DNA of 51,804 nt. Origin: Clostridia bacterium. Its GTDB lineage: Bacteria; Bacillota; Clostridia; Oscillospirales; CAG-272. The stretch covers positions 1 to 51,804 of the forward strand of contig JAFTSW010000051.1 in NCBI GenBank assembly GCA_017467085.1, given 5' to 3'. How positions within the stretch are numbered: position 1 is the first letter of the stretch; each line of letters begins with the position of its first letter. Below the pieces are notes generated by a model. The model worked only from the letters and a program-made list of their open reading frames with translations, was not told where the DNA came from and searched no databases. Made by a program: the position numbers and the translations under genes. Positions 38,838-49,093 of this stretch are shown here, piece by piece.

Positions 38838-41300
38838 TTGGAACACCGTTTTACCCGACGCGCAGAGAGCGCTCTTAACAACAGTCTGCATCTGGCAAGC
38901 GGTCTTGGTCATACTTATATCGGGAGCGAGCATTTGCTCCTGTCGCTGATGAAGGAGGAGGAGGGGCTTGCCTTTTTCTTTTTAGAGGGGCACGGGCTTT
39001 CAGAGCGAAAAATCAAAGGCGCCATTGCCGAATTTGCGGGCACGGGCACCCCGACGAAAATCACCCCCAAGGATATGACGCCGCGCACGCGGCGCATCAT
39101 TGAGCTTTCTGCCAAAAACGCCCTTCGCTTTTCCGCGGACGCCATTGGCACAGAGCATTTGCTTTTGGCGCTTTTGGGGGAGCGGGAGTCGGTGGCGGTG
39201 CGGCTTCTGGTATCCTTAGGGGTTGGGGTTTCCGACTTGGAAAACGAGCTGCTTTCCTTCCTATCGGGGACGGCAAGCGGCGAGGGCGCCCAAGGACGGG
39301 GACGCTACACCCCCTCCCTTCCCAAGGACTCGGTGCTACTGACCTACGGCAAGGATTTGACCCTTGCCGCCGCCGAGGGCAAGAACGACCCTTTAATTCA
39401 TCGGGAGGCGGAGCTCGAGCGCGTGATACAGATTTTATCCCGCCGCACCAAGAACAATCCCTGTCTGATTGGAGAGCCGGGGGTTGGCAAGAGCGCCATT
39501 GCCGAGGGGCTTGCCTTGAAGATGGCAGAGGGAGAGGTGCCCGAGCATTTACGGGGGCGGACGCTTTTACAGCTTGACGTATCCGCTATGATTGCGGGCG
39601 CCAAGTACAGGGGCGAATTTGAGGACCGCTTGAAGAGCGTCATTAAGGAGGCGTCCGAAAACAAGCGGATTATTCTGTTCATTGATGAAATTCATATGAT
39701 TGTGGGGGCGGGGGCTGCCGAGGGAGCGGTGGACGCCGCCAACATTCTGAAGCCTGCCTTAGCACGGGGTGAGCTACAGGTGCTGGGGGCAACCACCGTT
39801 AAGGAATACAGACAGCGGATAGAAAAGGACGCCGCCTTAGAGCGACGCTTTCAGCCCGTTCTCGTGGCAGAGCCCAGCGAAACGGAAACGGTGGGGATAC
39901 TGCGCGGACTGCGGGAAAAGTACGAGGCGCACCACCGTTTATCCATTTCGGACGGCGCCATTGAGGCGGCGGTACGGCTTTCGGCACGGTATATTGCCGA
40001 CCGCTTTTTGCCAGACAAGGCCATTGACCTATTAGACGAGGCCGCCTCTGCGCTTCGGGTCAGACAAAGCGCCCCCTCCCCCCAAGCCGCCGCCCTTGAG
40101 CGGCGCCTATCGGCGCTGACACAGCAAAAGCTCGCCGCCATTAAAAGCCAGGATTTTGAAAAGGCGCTCCGTCTGCGGACGGAGGAGAGCGACTTGCGGC
40201 AGGAGCATAGCGCCCTTTTGGAAAGGCGCTCGCAGGACGAGGCCGATGCCTTAACCGTCACGGCGGCGGACATTGCCGCTGTGGTCACAAGACGCACAGG
40301 GATTCCCCTTGCCGCCTTGGAGGCAAGTGAGAACCAGCGGCTCTTCCATTTGGAGGACGCTCTTCGCCAACGGGTTATCGGGCAAGATGAAGCTATCCGC
40401 TTGGTGGCGCAAGCCATTCGCCGCACAAGACTGGGGCTGAAAAATCCCAGACGCCCCGTGGGCTCCTTTCTCTTTATCGGCCCTACGGGGGTGGGCAAGA
40501 CGGAGCTTTCCAAGGCGCTTGCCGCCACCCTCTTTGACAAGGAGGACGCCCTCATTCGCCTGGATATGTCGGAATATATGGAGAAGCACAGCGTTTCCAA
40601 GCTCATAGGCTCCCCGCCCGGCTACGTGGGGTATGAGGAGGGGGGACAGCTGACTGAGCGCATTCGCCGCCGTCCCTATTCTGTTTTGCTGTTTGACGAG
40701 ATTGAAAAGGCGCATCCCGATATTTTTCATATTTTACTGCAAATTACCGAGGACGGGGCGCTGACGGACGCCCAGGGGCGTCGGGTGGATTTTTCCAACA
40801 CGGTGATTATTCTGACCTCCAACGTGGGGGCGAGAGAGGCAAGCGAGGCGAGCCCCTTGGGGTTTGTGACCCAAAGGGAGGATAAGCGCGAGGCGCTGAC
40901 AAAGGCGGCGCTTCGCAACACCTTCCCTCCCGAATTTCTCAACCGCTTGGACGAAATCGTGTATTTCTCGCCCTTGGAAAGGGCGGAGCTTGAGCGGATT
41001 GCCGCCCTGCTTTTAGAGGATTTGCAAAAGAGAGCCGCCGAGGGCGGGCTTGCCCTTTCCTTTGACGAGGAAATGGCACCCTTTCTGGTACGGGAGGCGG
41101 AGGAGCTTTCCCGCTACGGGGCGCGTCCCTTGCGCCGCGCCCTACGGCATCTTATTGAGGATAAGCTGACCTCGGCTCTTCTTTCGGGCACTCTTGACGC
41201 CTCCCGTCCTATACTATGCGCCCTGTATCTTGGCGAGGTTCGCTTCTTACAGGGAGAGGACGCCGCCCCCTCCGCCGTCCAAAAGGAGCAAGGAGGTTAA
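38838..41300 (+). CDS. clpC: ClpC-type AAA+ ATPase
   Basis: 820 residues from a TTG at 38838 preceded by AAAGGAGAGG. Two Clp N repeats ([30 protein letters not shown]) are followed by D1 with Walker A GEPGVGKS (212-219) and FIDEIHMI, a UVR-like coiled segment (about 430-465), and D2 with GPTGVGKT (548-555) and [12 protein letters not shown]. It unfolds substrates for ClpP. The usual ctsR-mcsA-mcsB neighbours are missing, so control may differ. It may be a second, stand-alone ClpC. Confidence 0.92.
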   Translation: MEHRFTRRAESALNNSLHLASGLGHTYIGSEHLLLSLMKEEEGLAFFFLEGHGLSERKIKGAIAEFAGTGTPTKITPKDMTPRTRRIIELSAKNALRFSADAIGTEHLLLALLGERESVAVRLLVSLGVGVSDLENELLSFLSGTASGEGAQGRGRYTPSLPKDSVLLTYGKDLTLAAAEGKNDPLIHREAELERVIQILSRRTKNNPCLIGEPGVGKSAIAEGLALKMAEGEVPEHLRGRTLLQLDVSAMIAGAKYRGEFEDRLKSVIKEASENKRIILFIDEIHMIVGAGAAEGAVDAANILKPALARGELQVLGATTVKEYRQRIEKDAALERRFQPVLVAEPSETETVGILRGLREKYEAHHRLSISDGAIEAAVRLSARYIADRFLPDKAIDLLDEAASALRVRQSAPSPQAAALERRLSALTQQKLAAIKSQDFEKALRLRTEESDLRQEHSALLERRSQDEADALTVTAADIAAVVTRRTGIPLAALEASENQRLFHLEDALRQRVIGQDEAIRLVAQAIRRTRLGLKNPRRPVGSFLFIGPTGVGKTELSKALAATLFDKEDALIRLDMSEYMEKHSVSKLIGSPPGYVGYEEGGQLTERIRRRPYSVLLFDEIEKAHPDIFHILLQITEDGALTDAQGRRVDFSNTVIILTSNVGAREASEASPLGFVTQREDKREALTKAALRNTFPPEFLNRLDEIVYFSPLERAELERIAALLLEDLQKRAAEGGLALSFDEEMAPFLVREAEELSRYGARPLRRALRHLIEDKLTSALLSGTLDASRPILCALYLGEVRFLQGEDAAPSAVQKEQGG

Positions 41301-41324
41301 GAAAACAAACTTTTTTGGAAGCCC

Positions 41325-41353
41325 TTGACAAAATGCGTTTTTTCGCATATAAT
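41325..41353 (+). promoter_or_regulatory. strong promoter of 79-residue protein gene
   Basis: TTGACA (41325-41330), 17 bases, TATAAT (41348-41353): a perfect consensus, 35 bases before the start codon. Confidence 0.85.
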
Positions 41354-41387
41354 AAAATAAAAAAGACAAAAAAGAGGAGGTTTTATT

Positions 41388-41627
41388 ATGACGATTGGCG
41401 AAGGAATTTGCAAGGTACTTTATGCCGGTGTTGGCGTGATTGCGATTGGTGTTGAAACGGTTGCCGGTGCTTTCGACGGTTGGGCCGAAAAGGGCAAGGC
41501 CGTTGTGGAAGAAGGCAAGGCTATGGTTAAGAATGCCATTGAGAAGTGCAAGATTTCCGATGCGGATGCGCCTGCTGTAACGGTTGAAGAGGATAACGGC
41601 GAAAACGCTCCCGTAGAGAACGCATAA
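41388..41627 (+). CDS. small hypothetical protein (79 aa)
   Basis: 79 residues, ATG preceded by GAGGAGGTTT. The N-terminal half is hydrophobic and Gly/Val-rich (ICKVLYAGVGVIAIGVETVA), then a Lys/Glu/Ala helix (KGKAVVEEGKAMVKNAIEKC) and an acidic tail. The pattern is phasin-like or that of small membrane-surface helices. With a perfect promoter, strong ribosome site and own terminator, it is probably highly expressed. No family recognised. Confidence 0.75.
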   Translation: MTIGEGICKVLYAGVGVIAIGVETVAGAFDGWAEKGKAVVEEGKAMVKNAIEKCKISDADAPAVTVEEDNGENAPVENA

Positions 41628-41644
41628 ATACCGAAATAAAAAAA

Positions 41645-41676
41645 GAAAGCCTGTCAAACGACAGGCTTTCTTTTTT
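41645..41676. terminator. terminator between convergent genes
   Basis: GAAAGCCTGTC pairs with GACAGGCTTTC around AAAC, followed by T6 rightward and by TTTTTTTATTTC leftward. Confidence 0.88.
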
Positions 41677-41679
41677 GCG

Positions 41680-42519
41680 TTAGCCCTTATGGGGTCTTCC
41701 CTGCCTCGTATGGGAGGGGGGATTGAATTCGCCAACGGGGAACGCCATACGCCGAAACATACGGCAGGGGTCCTCCTCGGCTTGGGCGGGGGGACATTCC
41801 TTATCGGGAACGGCGTACTCCGTTGCCGAAATTAAGAACTGACCCGCACGCTCCAGTCGCACCACCGAGAACATACCCACCGATACCAGAAGGCGATTGC
41901 CCTCTGTGGAGATGGCGGTGGGAACACCGTCGGGGAATGCGTCAACGATGCAGGCGGGCAGTGATTCCTCGTCAAGCGTCAGCACTGCCAGACAGTCACA
42001 GGGCGTATCGGGACACGCCACACGGACGGTCAAGATAATGGGCGCAACCGTTTCCACAACGGCGGTGGGAAGATTCACTTCCCCACTGCAAAGGGTGGGA
42101 AGGGTGCAAAACGAATCGTCTCCCGTGGAACGGAACACCGTCACGTTACCCTCACCACCGTACAGAATGACGCTCTTTTCCAAAATAATCAACCCGTAAA
42201 ATTCCTGGGTGCGACCTGCGGTGATACAGGACTCCAGCTTTAATCTGATATAGAAACGGATATGGATTTGGTAAAAGCCGTTGTTAAAGGGAACTTCGCT
42301 TACCCCAATGGAGGTTCCCAGAATCGTGGCGCAGGTGGCGCGCACGACGGGAGAACGGTCAATCAGCTCCTGACCTGTCGGCGTCAGATAGACGCCAACG
42401 TCCTCATAGCAATCTCTATCACGGCAAGAGTCGAGAACTCGCATTGTATCAATGCAGACAGTTTCCCGACTGCCCGAGGCCGTATTCCCCTGACCGCAGG
42501 AGCATCTGCTATCTGCCAT
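41680..42519 (-). CDS. conserved cysteine-rich protein of unknown function
   Basis: 279 residues; ATG preceded by GAAAGGAAGG. About 14 Cys are scattered, including CSCGQG near the start, DSCRDRDCYED, CPDTPCDC and DPCRM near the end. The middle is strand-rich (FYQIHIRFYIRLKLESC). The pattern fits a disulfide-linked spore-coat or surface protein, but there is no signal peptide. I recall similar unnamed proteins in Clostridia; function unknown. Confidence 0.7.
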   Translation of the reverse strand: MADSRCSCGQGNTASGSRETVCIDTMRVLDSCRDRDCYEDVGVYLTPTGQELIDRSPVVRATCATILGTSIGVSEVPFNNGFYQIHIRFYIRLKLESCITAGRTQEFYGLIILEKSVILYGGEGNVTVFRSTGDDSFCTLPTLCSGEVNLPTAVVETVAPIILTVRVACPDTPCDCLAVLTLDEESLPACIVDAFPDGVPTAISTEGNRLLVSVGMFSVVRLERAGQFLISATEYAVPDKECPPAQAEEDPCRMFRRMAFPVGEFNPPSHTRQGRPHKG

Positions 42520-42575
42520 GGTTCATTCCTTCCTTTCACATAGATTTGAGGATTGGGCATTTTGCCTCAAAAAAA

Positions 42576-42607
42576 ATATTATCGAGGCGTTGCCACCTCG
42601 ATAATAT
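42576..42607 (-). terminator. terminator downstream of P-loop protein
   Basis: A 12-bp perfect stem (ATATTATCGAGG / CCTCGATAATAT) with an 8-base loop, followed leftward by seven T. Confidence 0.85.
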
Positions 42608-42648
42608 CTTATGCAAACGAAGAAATTATGTTATTTGTCCTTTGTCAA

Positions 42649-43053
42649 TCAGAGGTAATCACGCAAGCCCGCGCAATCCTCGGGAGCGGCGGAAACGGTC
42701 ATCACGCAGTTATAGCCCGCGGAGGCAACCAGCTTATCCAGCTCCTTGACGAAGAGCTCAAAGCCCTGCATATCGTCCCCACAAATCTTAAGGGCGGAAT
42801 CAACAAACAAATCCGTAATATCGTGGTCGCTGGCGGTGATACCCGCGATAAAGCCGTACAGCGCCTGTCCGTCTTCTATCTTATAGCTGCTGGAGTCAAT
42901 CAAGCGCGCCTTATGCGTTACGTCATAATTCAGCTTAGAGCCGCGCTCAATACAAATCACGGAGCCCTTGCTTTCAGCCGCTGCCTTATTGACAAGCTCA
43001 ATTAAGGTTTTGGTTTTTCCGGTTCCTTTTACGCCAACAATGAGTTTTAACAT
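42649..43053 (-). CDS. small P-loop ATP-binding protein
   Basis: 134 residues; ATG preceded by AAGGAGG. A Walker A-like motif GVKGTGKTK lies at residues 7-15. The rest is a small Rossmann-like fold (GSVICIERGSK, ELFVKELDKLVASAGYNCVM). Such proteins in Clostridia are often labelled PilT-like without support. Substrate and role are unknown. Confidence 0.75.
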   Translation of the reverse strand: MLKLIVGVKGTGKTKTLIELVNKAAAESKGSVICIERGSKLNYDVTHKARLIDSSSYKIEDGQALYGFIAGITASDHDITDLFVDSALKICGDDMQGFELFVKELDKLVASAGYNCVMTVSAAPEDCAGLRDYL

Positions 43054-43137
43054 AGTGTAGCCTCCTTGAATATTTTGATTTCCATCTTTATCATACTACA
43101 TTTTTTTCAAAATTTCAAGTACTTTTGCACAAAAAAA

Positions 43138-44484
43138 TCAATTTTTTTTCAATCTTTTTGTTAATTTTTCTTTTTCTGCCTCATATCCGGGCTTTCCAAG
43201 GAGGGCAAACATATTCTTTTTATAGGATTCGACGCCGGGCTGGTTAAAGGGATTGACGCCAAGCAGGTATCCCGAAACGGCGCAGGCAAGCTCGAAGAAA
43301 TAGATAAGGTAGCCAAGGGACTGCTCATCTCTTGCCGCAAGCTCCAAAAGGAGGTTGGGCACGCCGCCGTCCTGGTGCGCCAAGAGGGTTCCCTTCATTG
43401 CCTGCTCGTTGACGTAGTCAAGCTCGAGCCCCGTCAAGAAGTTCAAGCCGTCCACGTTCTCGGCATCGTTGGGAATGGGGAAGGTAGCACCCGACTTTTC
43501 AACGGCAAGCACCGTTTCAAAGAGGATGGGGCTTCCGTCCTGGACGAACTGACCGAGAGAGTGCAGGTCAGTAGAGAAAATAACCGAGTCGGGCAAAAGA
43601 CCCTTTTTGTCCTTACCCTCGCTTTCACCGTACAGCTGCTTCCACCATTCGTTCATCATCTGCATATAGGGCTCGTAGCTGACGAGCATTTCCACAGACT
43701 TGCCGCCACGGTAGAAGAGGTTGCGGTAGGCAACGTAGCGCAAGGCGGCGTTGGAGGCAAAATCCTTGTTCAAAAGCTCTTGTCTTGCCAGGGCGGCGCC
43801 TGCCATCAAAGCGGCGATATCAATACCCGCAACGGCAATGGGCAAAAGCCCCACGGCAGTCAAAACGGAAAATCTACCGCCCACGTCATCGGGAACAACG
43901 AAGGTTTCGTAGCCGCGCTCGGTGGAAAACTGCTTCAAGGTTCCCTTTGCCTTATCGGTGGTCACAAAGATGCGCTCACGGGCGCCCTCCTTGCCGTACT
44001 TTTCCTCTAAGTAGCTACGAAAGGCACGGAAGGCAACGGCAGGCTCGGTGGTGGTACCCGACTTGCTGATAACGTTGACGCACACGTCCTTCCCCTCGCA
44101 AAGGGCAAAGACCTCTGCCAAGGAGGCGGCGCTGATGGTATTCCCCGCAAAATAGATATCGGGGGTATCCTTTTTCAGATTGTTATACAGGGGGGAGCGC
44201 AAAAATTCAATAACGGCGCGGGCGCCAAGATACGAGCCACCAATACCGATAACCACTAACACCTGGCAGCTTTTCTTGATTTTTTCAGCGGCGGTAAGGA
44301 TGCGCGCAAACTCTTCTTTATCGTAATTCTCGGGCAAATCCACCCAACCGAGAAAATCGCTTCCCGCGCCTTCTCTTCCTGCCAGGGTATCATAGGCGGA
44401 GAGAACCTCGGTTTTTATGCTTTCCAGCGCCTCATCGGTCACGAAGGGCTTGGCGAAGGCTTCATTTAATCTTAAAACTCCCAT
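43138..44484 (-). CDS. pgi: glucose-6-phosphate isomerase
   Basis: 448 residues; ATG preceded by TAGGAGAAATG. It has VIGIGGSYLGARAVIEFL, NVISKSGTTTEPAVAF, the GGRFSVLTAVGLLP signature and a C-terminal NPFNQPGVESYKKN. It interconverts glucose-6-phosphate and fructose-6-phosphate. It is the Gram-positive short form. It stands alone between the P-loop gene and the carboxypeptidase. Confidence 0.96.
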   Translation of the reverse strand: MGVLRLNEAFAKPFVTDEALESIKTEVLSAYDTLAGREGAGSDFLGWVDLPENYDKEEFARILTAAEKIKKSCQVLVVIGIGGSYLGARAVIEFLRSPLYNNLKKDTPDIYFAGNTISAASLAEVFALCEGKDVCVNVISKSGTTTEPAVAFRAFRSYLEEKYGKEGARERIFVTTDKAKGTLKQFSTERGYETFVVPDDVGGRFSVLTAVGLLPIAVAGIDIAALMAGAALARQELLNKDFASNAALRYVAYRNLFYRGGKSVEMLVSYEPYMQMMNEWWKQLYGESEGKDKKGLLPDSVIFSTDLHSLGQFVQDGSPILFETVLAVEKSGATFPIPNDAENVDGLNFLTGLELDYVNEQAMKGTLLAHQDGGVPNLLLELAARDEQSLGYLIYFFELACAVSGYLLGVNPFNQPGVESYKKNMFALLGKPGYEAEKEKLTKRLKKN

Positions 44485-44585
44485 TATACATTTCTCCTAA
44501 ATAATTATAAATATAAGATATTATACTGACTTTTGGACAAAAATGCAAGGGGTTTTATGAAAAAAAATGAAATATTATGAAATTT

Positions 44586-45752
44586 TTATACAGGACCGAG
44601 AAAAGGGGAAAGCAAACACAAAAGAAGGTGCAAAAAGGAGATTCTTTCTACCGCCTCCTCTGCCAGAATATCGCATTCGCCGATAATTTCCCCGTCGATA
44701 TAGTAGCTGATTTTCCCAACCGCGTCCCCCTTCTTGACGGGGGCGGCAACGCTTTCGGGCAGGATAACCTCGTAGCGCACCGAGGAGAGCTTTTCCTTGG
44801 GAAGCGCCGCGGCAAAGCCACCGTGGGACAAGGCAAGACTGTTTTTCTTACCGCCCGTCACGGCAATGGGCGCAATGGCTCCCCCCTCCTGCTTATACAG
44901 CCCGTAGTTGGCAAAGCCGTAGTCCAAGAGCTTTTTCGCTTCCTCGTTCCGCACGTCCCTGCTCTCTGCCCCCATAATAACGGCAATCAGCGAAACGCCG
45001 TCCCGCTCTGCCGTGGCGCTGATGCAGAACTTAGCCTTGGCGGTGGAGCCTGTTTTCAAGCCCGTTGCCCCGGGGTAAAAGCGCACCAGGCGGTTGGTGT
45101 TGGTGAGGGTAAACTCGCCGCCGCGGATGGTGTCCATCCAGGTGGAGCTGAAGGCAAGAATTTCGGGATAGGCAATCAGGGCACGGGACATTTTGGCGAT
45201 ATCCAAGGCGCTGAGCAGATGGTTTTCGGTGGTATCGTCCAAGCCGTTGGTGTTTTCAAAATGGGCGCTTGTCATACCAAGCTCCGCGGCACGCTTATTC
45301 ATCGCCGCCACGAACGCCTCCTCGCTTCCTGCCACAAACTCCGCTAAGGCAAGGGCGGCATCGTTGGCGGAGGCAATGACCACGCTTTTAACCAAATCCT
45401 CCACCGTCATTTGCTCTCCTGCATCCAAAAAGACCTGGGAGCCGCCCATAGAAGCCGCCCTTTCGCTGACGCTCACCACGCTGTCCCAGGCGATTTTACC
45501 GCCCTCGATGGCCTCCATAATCAGAAGCAGGGTCATCACCTTGGTGACGGATGCAGGCGGCAACGCCTCGTTTTCATTCTGGGCGAAGAGAATTTCTCCC
45601 GTTTCCGCCTCCATCAGAACAGCAGAGGTAGCAGAAACAGAAAGCGGATAGGCGACGCCCTCTATCTCCTCTGCCGAAAGAGAAAGGGGGGAAAATAGGG
45701 TGCTAACCAAAAGAAAGCAGCTCAAGCACAAGGACAAAAGCCGTTTTTTCAT
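44586..45752 (-). CDS. D-alanyl-D-alanine carboxypeptidase (DacF-like)
   Basis: 388 residues from the ATG at 45750-45752, preceded by AAGGAAG. It has a signal peptide (MKKRLLSLCLSCFLLVSTLF) and the penicillin-binding motifs SVTK (SxxK), SAN (SxN) and KTGS. The C-terminal beta domain ends in a short amphipathic, hydrophobic tail (ISFLHLLLCLLSPFLG) typical of membrane-anchored S11 carboxypeptidases. It trims the terminal D-Ala of peptidoglycan. Whether it is vegetative (DacA) or sporulation-specific (DacF) cannot be told from sequence. Confidence 0.92.
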   Translation of the reverse strand: MKKRLLSLCLSCFLLVSTLFSPLSLSAEEIEGVAYPLSVSATSAVLMEAETGEILFAQNENEALPPASVTKVMTLLLIMEAIEGGKIAWDSVVSVSERAASMGGSQVFLDAGEQMTVEDLVKSVVIASANDAALALAEFVAGSEEAFVAAMNKRAAELGMTSAHFENTNGLDDTTENHLLSALDIAKMSRALIAYPEILAFSSTWMDTIRGGEFTLTNTNRLVRFYPGATGLKTGSTAKAKFCISATAERDGVSLIAVIMGAESRDVRNEEAKKLLDYGFANYGLYKQEGGAIAPIAVTGGKKNSLALSHGGFAAALPKEKLSSVRYEVILPESVAAPVKKGDAVGKISYYIDGEIIGECDILAEEAVERISFLHLLLCLLSPFLGPV

Positions 45753-45890
45753 ATGTATTCTTCCTTCCTTTTCGCCCTCCGTTGCCGTTTGGGCACGGGA
45801 AGGCTTTTTTACCAATATATGGTGGGCTTTTGGGCAATATGAAAGGAAGAAAAAAGAACGCAACAGAAAATCTATTGCGTTCTTGGATTT

Positions 45891-47552
45891 TTAGTTGGCA
45901 GGCTTCTGGGGATAGGAATCCTTCAAGCCGACAATGCGGTTGTAGGTGCCCTCGTGCTTGGAGTCCTTGATGAAGTAGCCCACTCTGACGAACTGGAAGC
46001 GCTCGCCCTCCTTGGCGTCCTTCATACAAGCCTCAAGCTTGGCGTTTTCCAGCTTCTTGACGGAGTCAAGGTTGAGGTAATCGCCGTAGTCCTTGCCCTC
46101 GGGAATGTCAGCCACGTTCTCTAAGGTAAAGAGGTGGTCATAGAGCATCGCAGTGGCGTCCACGGCGTTTGCGGCGGAAACCCAATGAATGGTTCCCTTC
46201 ACCTTTCTGCCGTCGGCGGGCATACCGTTGCCCGTTTCCAAATCGCAGGTGCAACGGATTTCACGGATGCTTCCGTCCTCGTTCTTCACCAGCTCCTCGA
46301 AGCGGATGATATAGGCGCCCATCAAGCGCACCTCGCCGCCCGGCTTCAAGCGGAAGAACTTGGGAGGCGGTACCTCGGCAAAGTCATCGGCGTCGATATA
46401 CAGCTCACGGGTGAAGGGCACCTGACGGGTACCCATCTCGGGCTTCTGGGGATGGTTGGGCAGCGCGAAATACTCGGTCTTATCCTCGGGGAAATTGGTG
46501 ATAACCACACGGATAGGCTTCAAGACGGCAATACGTCTTTGGGCGGTTTCGTTCAGCTCCTCACGGATGCAATGCTCCAAAAGCTCGATATCCACCACGC
46601 TATACGCCTTGGCGATACCTGCTCTTGCCACAAAATCAAAGATGGAGGCAGGGGTATAGCCACGGCGGCGCAGACCGCAAATGGTGGGCATACGGGGGTC
46701 ATCCCAGCCGTCTACCAGACCCGTTTCCACCAGCTGACGCAGATAGCGCTTGCTCATAACGGTATGGGTCACGTTCAGACGGGCAAACTCACGCTGCTTG
46801 GGCTTTGCCTCGAAGCCGATGTTTTCAATTACCCAATCGTACAGGGGTCGGTGATTTTCAAACTCGATGGAGCAAAGAGAATGGGTAATGCCCTCCAGGG
46901 CGTCCTGGATGGGGTGGGCATAGTCATAGAGGGGATAAATGCACCACTTGTTTCCCTGCCTGTGGTGGGCGGTATGGACGATGCGGTAAATGGCGGGGTC
47001 ACGCATATTGATGTTGGGGGACGCCATATCAATCTTGGCGCGCAGGGTCTTGGCACCGTCGGGGAACTCGCCGTTCTTCATTCTTTCGAAGAGGTCGAGA
47101 TTTTCCTCTACGCTTCTGTCACGCCAGGGGCTGTTTTTACCCGGCTCGGTGAGGGTGCCGCGGTATTCCTTCATCTCTTCGGCGGACAAGTCGCAGACGT
47201 ACGCCTTGCCCTCCTTGATGAGCTTAACGGCGAAGGCATAGCAATCGTCAAAATAATCGGAGCCGTAATAGACGCCACCCGTAGGGGCTGCGCCCAGCCA
47301 TTCCAAATCCCGATAAATGGAGTCTACAAACTCGGTATCCTCCTTGGTGGGGTTGGTGTCATCATACCGCAGATTGAAAAGGCCGCCGTATTTCTTGGCA
47401 GTTCCCGCATTAATCCAGATAGCCTTGGCGCTTCCGATATGGAGATAGCCGTTGGGCTCGGGGGGAAATCGGGTATGAATTTTCAGCTCGGGATTGGCGG
47501 CGAGGTCCGCATCAATCTCATCGTGTATAAAATTAGACTTGATTTCTTCCAT
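45891..47552 (-). CDS. glnS: glutaminyl-tRNA synthetase
   Basis: 553 residues, ATG preceded by AAGGAAAGG. Class I signatures are PPEPNGYLHIGSAKAI (HIGH) and VMSKRYL (KMSKS), with the two C-terminal anticodon-binding beta barrels. It charges tRNA-Gln directly. Many Clostridia instead, or also, use GatCAB; the window does not show which. Confidence 0.96.
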   Translation of the reverse strand: MEEIKSNFIHDEIDADLAANPELKIHTRFPPEPNGYLHIGSAKAIWINAGTAKKYGGLFNLRYDDTNPTKEDTEFVDSIYRDLEWLGAAPTGGVYYGSDYFDDCYAFAVKLIKEGKAYVCDLSAEEMKEYRGTLTEPGKNSPWRDRSVEENLDLFERMKNGEFPDGAKTLRAKIDMASPNINMRDPAIYRIVHTAHHRQGNKWCIYPLYDYAHPIQDALEGITHSLCSIEFENHRPLYDWVIENIGFEAKPKQREFARLNVTHTVMSKRYLRQLVETGLVDGWDDPRMPTICGLRRRGYTPASIFDFVARAGIAKAYSVVDIELLEHCIREELNETAQRRIAVLKPIRVVITNFPEDKTEYFALPNHPQKPEMGTRQVPFTRELYIDADDFAEVPPPKFFRLKPGGEVRLMGAYIIRFEELVKNEDGSIREIRCTCDLETGNGMPADGRKVKGTIHWVSAANAVDATAMLYDHLFTLENVADIPEGKDYGDYLNLDSVKKLENAKLEACMKDAKEGERFQFVRVGYFIKDSKHEGTYNRIVGLKDSYPQKPAN

Positions 47553-47597
47553 TATGGTTTCCTTTCCTTGAAGGGTTTGTTTCTTTTGATAATGGGA

Positions 47598-48212
47598 TTA
47601 GAGATAGCCGCGCATCGTTTTTTCGCTGATATAAGAGGCGCAATCTCCGTGCCCCGCATAGATGATATACTCGCCTTCCTTGGCAAAAAAGCGGTCAAGG
47701 GAAAGCTTCATTTGCGCCTCGTCCCCTCCGTAGAGGTCGCAGCGCCCATAGTCACCAAAGGCAAAGACGGTATCTCCCGATAAGACAGAGCCGCCGCTCC
47801 AAAGGCAGATAGAGCCCTTGGTATGCCCCGGGGTGTGCATCACACACAGCGCTTCCTTGCCGACGGGGAGCGCGCCGCCGTCCTCCAAATACCCATCCGC
47901 TCCGAAGGGAAAGGACAGGGGCTCGGAGAGCCGCAGAGAGCCGTTTTTTTGCGGAGAGGAGAGCATTTCCTCATCTGCCCGATGCATCAGAATGGGAACA
48001 CCTGCCCCGTGATAAGAGGCAAGCGCCTCGATATGGTCAAAGTGCCCGTGGGTGAGGACAGCCGCCGTCAAGCGCTGCCCAGGCTGCAAAAGGGAAAGCA
48101 CCTCCTCATAGGGGCAGACGGGGTCAACAACCACCGCCTCGGTTCTCTCCGCATCCGATACCAGATACGAATTCGTGCCAAGCAAGCCGCCCGACAGCAC
48201 CGTTACCTTCAT
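47598..48212 (-). CDS. MBL-fold metallo-hydrolase (glyoxalase II-like)
   Basis: 204 residues; ATG preceded by AAAAGGAGAG. Metal ligands are in THGHFDHIEAL, the TPGHTKGS His, LSGDTVFAFGDYGR (Asp) and YAGHGDC (His). It is the short glyoxalase-II-like family, which cleaves thioesters or related compounds; the true substrate is unknown. It lies just before glnS in the leftward direction. Confidence 0.88.
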   Translation of the reverse strand: MKVTVLSGGLLGTNSYLVSDAERTEAVVVDPVCPYEEVLSLLQPGQRLTAAVLTHGHFDHIEALASYHGAGVPILMHRADEEMLSSPQKNGSLRLSEPLSFPFGADGYLEDGGALPVGKEALCVMHTPGHTKGSICLWSGGSVLSGDTVFAFGDYGRCDLYGGDEAQMKLSLDRFFAKEGEYIIYAGHGDCASYISEKTMRGYL

Positions 48213-48312
48213 AGGTCTCTCCTTTTGACTGTATATTTCTTACATTTTAGCACAAAAAACAGAAAATGTCTACTGTTTGGGCTCTTTTTTTTCATTTTTT
48301 TTTGCGAAATCT

Positions 48313-48345
48313 CCTCCCCTTTTCGGGCAAAAGCGGAGGTTTTTT
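48313..48345 (+). terminator. terminator-like hairpin upstream of the upp promoter
   Basis: CCTCC/GGAGG and CTTTT/AAAAG form one stem with a C-C bulge around CGGGC, followed by six T rightward. No plus-strand gene precedes it within this divergent region, so it may end a short transcript. Confidence 0.5.
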
Positions 48346-48397
48346 CGGAATATTCCCAAAAGGTCCGCGATTTTTTTGCTTTTCCTCTCAAAAGGGC

Positions 48398-48426
48398 TTG
48401 CAAAACAGTCGGAAATAGTATATAAT
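48398..48426 (+). promoter_or_regulatory. promoter of upp operon
   Basis: TTGCAA (48398-48403), 17 bases, TATAAT (48421-48426), about 35 bases before upp. Confidence 0.75.
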
Positions 48427-48460
48427 TGAAGCGATAAAGCTTTTCTTTAGGAGGAACAAA

Positions 48461-49090
48461 ATGAGCACCTTTCATTTGATTGACCACCCCTTAATTCAAC
48501 ACAAGCTGACCATTATGCGTCAGAAGAACACCCACTCCAGCGATTTCCGCATTCTGCTGAATGAGATTTCTATGCTGATGGGATATGAGGTTACCCGTGA
48601 CCTTCCCTTGCGTCAGATTGAAATTGAAACCCCCATCAAGAGAACCAAGATGAACACCATCGCGGGCAAGAAGCTGGCTATCGTTCCCATTCTGCGCGCG
48701 GGTCTTGGTATGGTGGACGGGCTTTTGAATCTGGTGCCTGTGGCGAGAGTGGGACATATCGGTATGTACCGTGACCCCGACACCCATATGCCTGTGGAAT
48801 ATTACTGCAAGCTGCCTGCCGACATTGACAACCGCTTGGTTATTCTGGTTGACCCTATGCTGGCAACGGGCGGCTCCGCCTCCGATGCGCTGACCCTTTT
48901 GAAAAAGAAGGGCTGCCGCAACATCCGTATGATGTGCCTGGTTGCCGCTCCCGAGGGCGTTGCCAAGGTGCAGGCTGACCATCCCGACGTTGACATTTAC
49001 TGCGCCGCTCTTGACGAGTGCCTGAATGACCACGCCTACATCGTGCCCGGTCTTGGAGATGCCGGCGACCGTATTTTCGGTACCAAGTAA
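48461..49090 (+). CDS. upp: uracil phosphoribosyltransferase
   Basis: 209 residues; ATG preceded by AGGAGGAAC. Upp signatures are [30 protein letters not shown] and the PRPP loop [15 protein letters not shown]. It makes UMP from uracil and PRPP in salvage. The next gene starts 3 bases after its stop. Confidence 0.97.
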   Translation: MSTFHLIDHPLIQHKLTIMRQKNTHSSDFRILLNEISMLMGYEVTRDLPLRQIEIETPIKRTKMNTIAGKKLAIVPILRAGLGMVDGLLNLVPVARVGHIGMYRDPDTHMPVEYYCKLPADIDNRLVILVDPMLATGGSASDALTLLKKKGCRNIRMMCLVAAPEGVAKVQADHPDVDIYCAALDECLNDHAYIVPGLGDAGDRIFGTK

Positions 49091-49093
49091 TTT

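Noticed and set aside
46134..47783. Long open frame antisense to glnS and the MBL gene (549 codons)
   Set aside because: It mirrors two clearly homologous genes, has no ribosome site and codes for no family. It arises from GC-rich third positions on the opposite strand.
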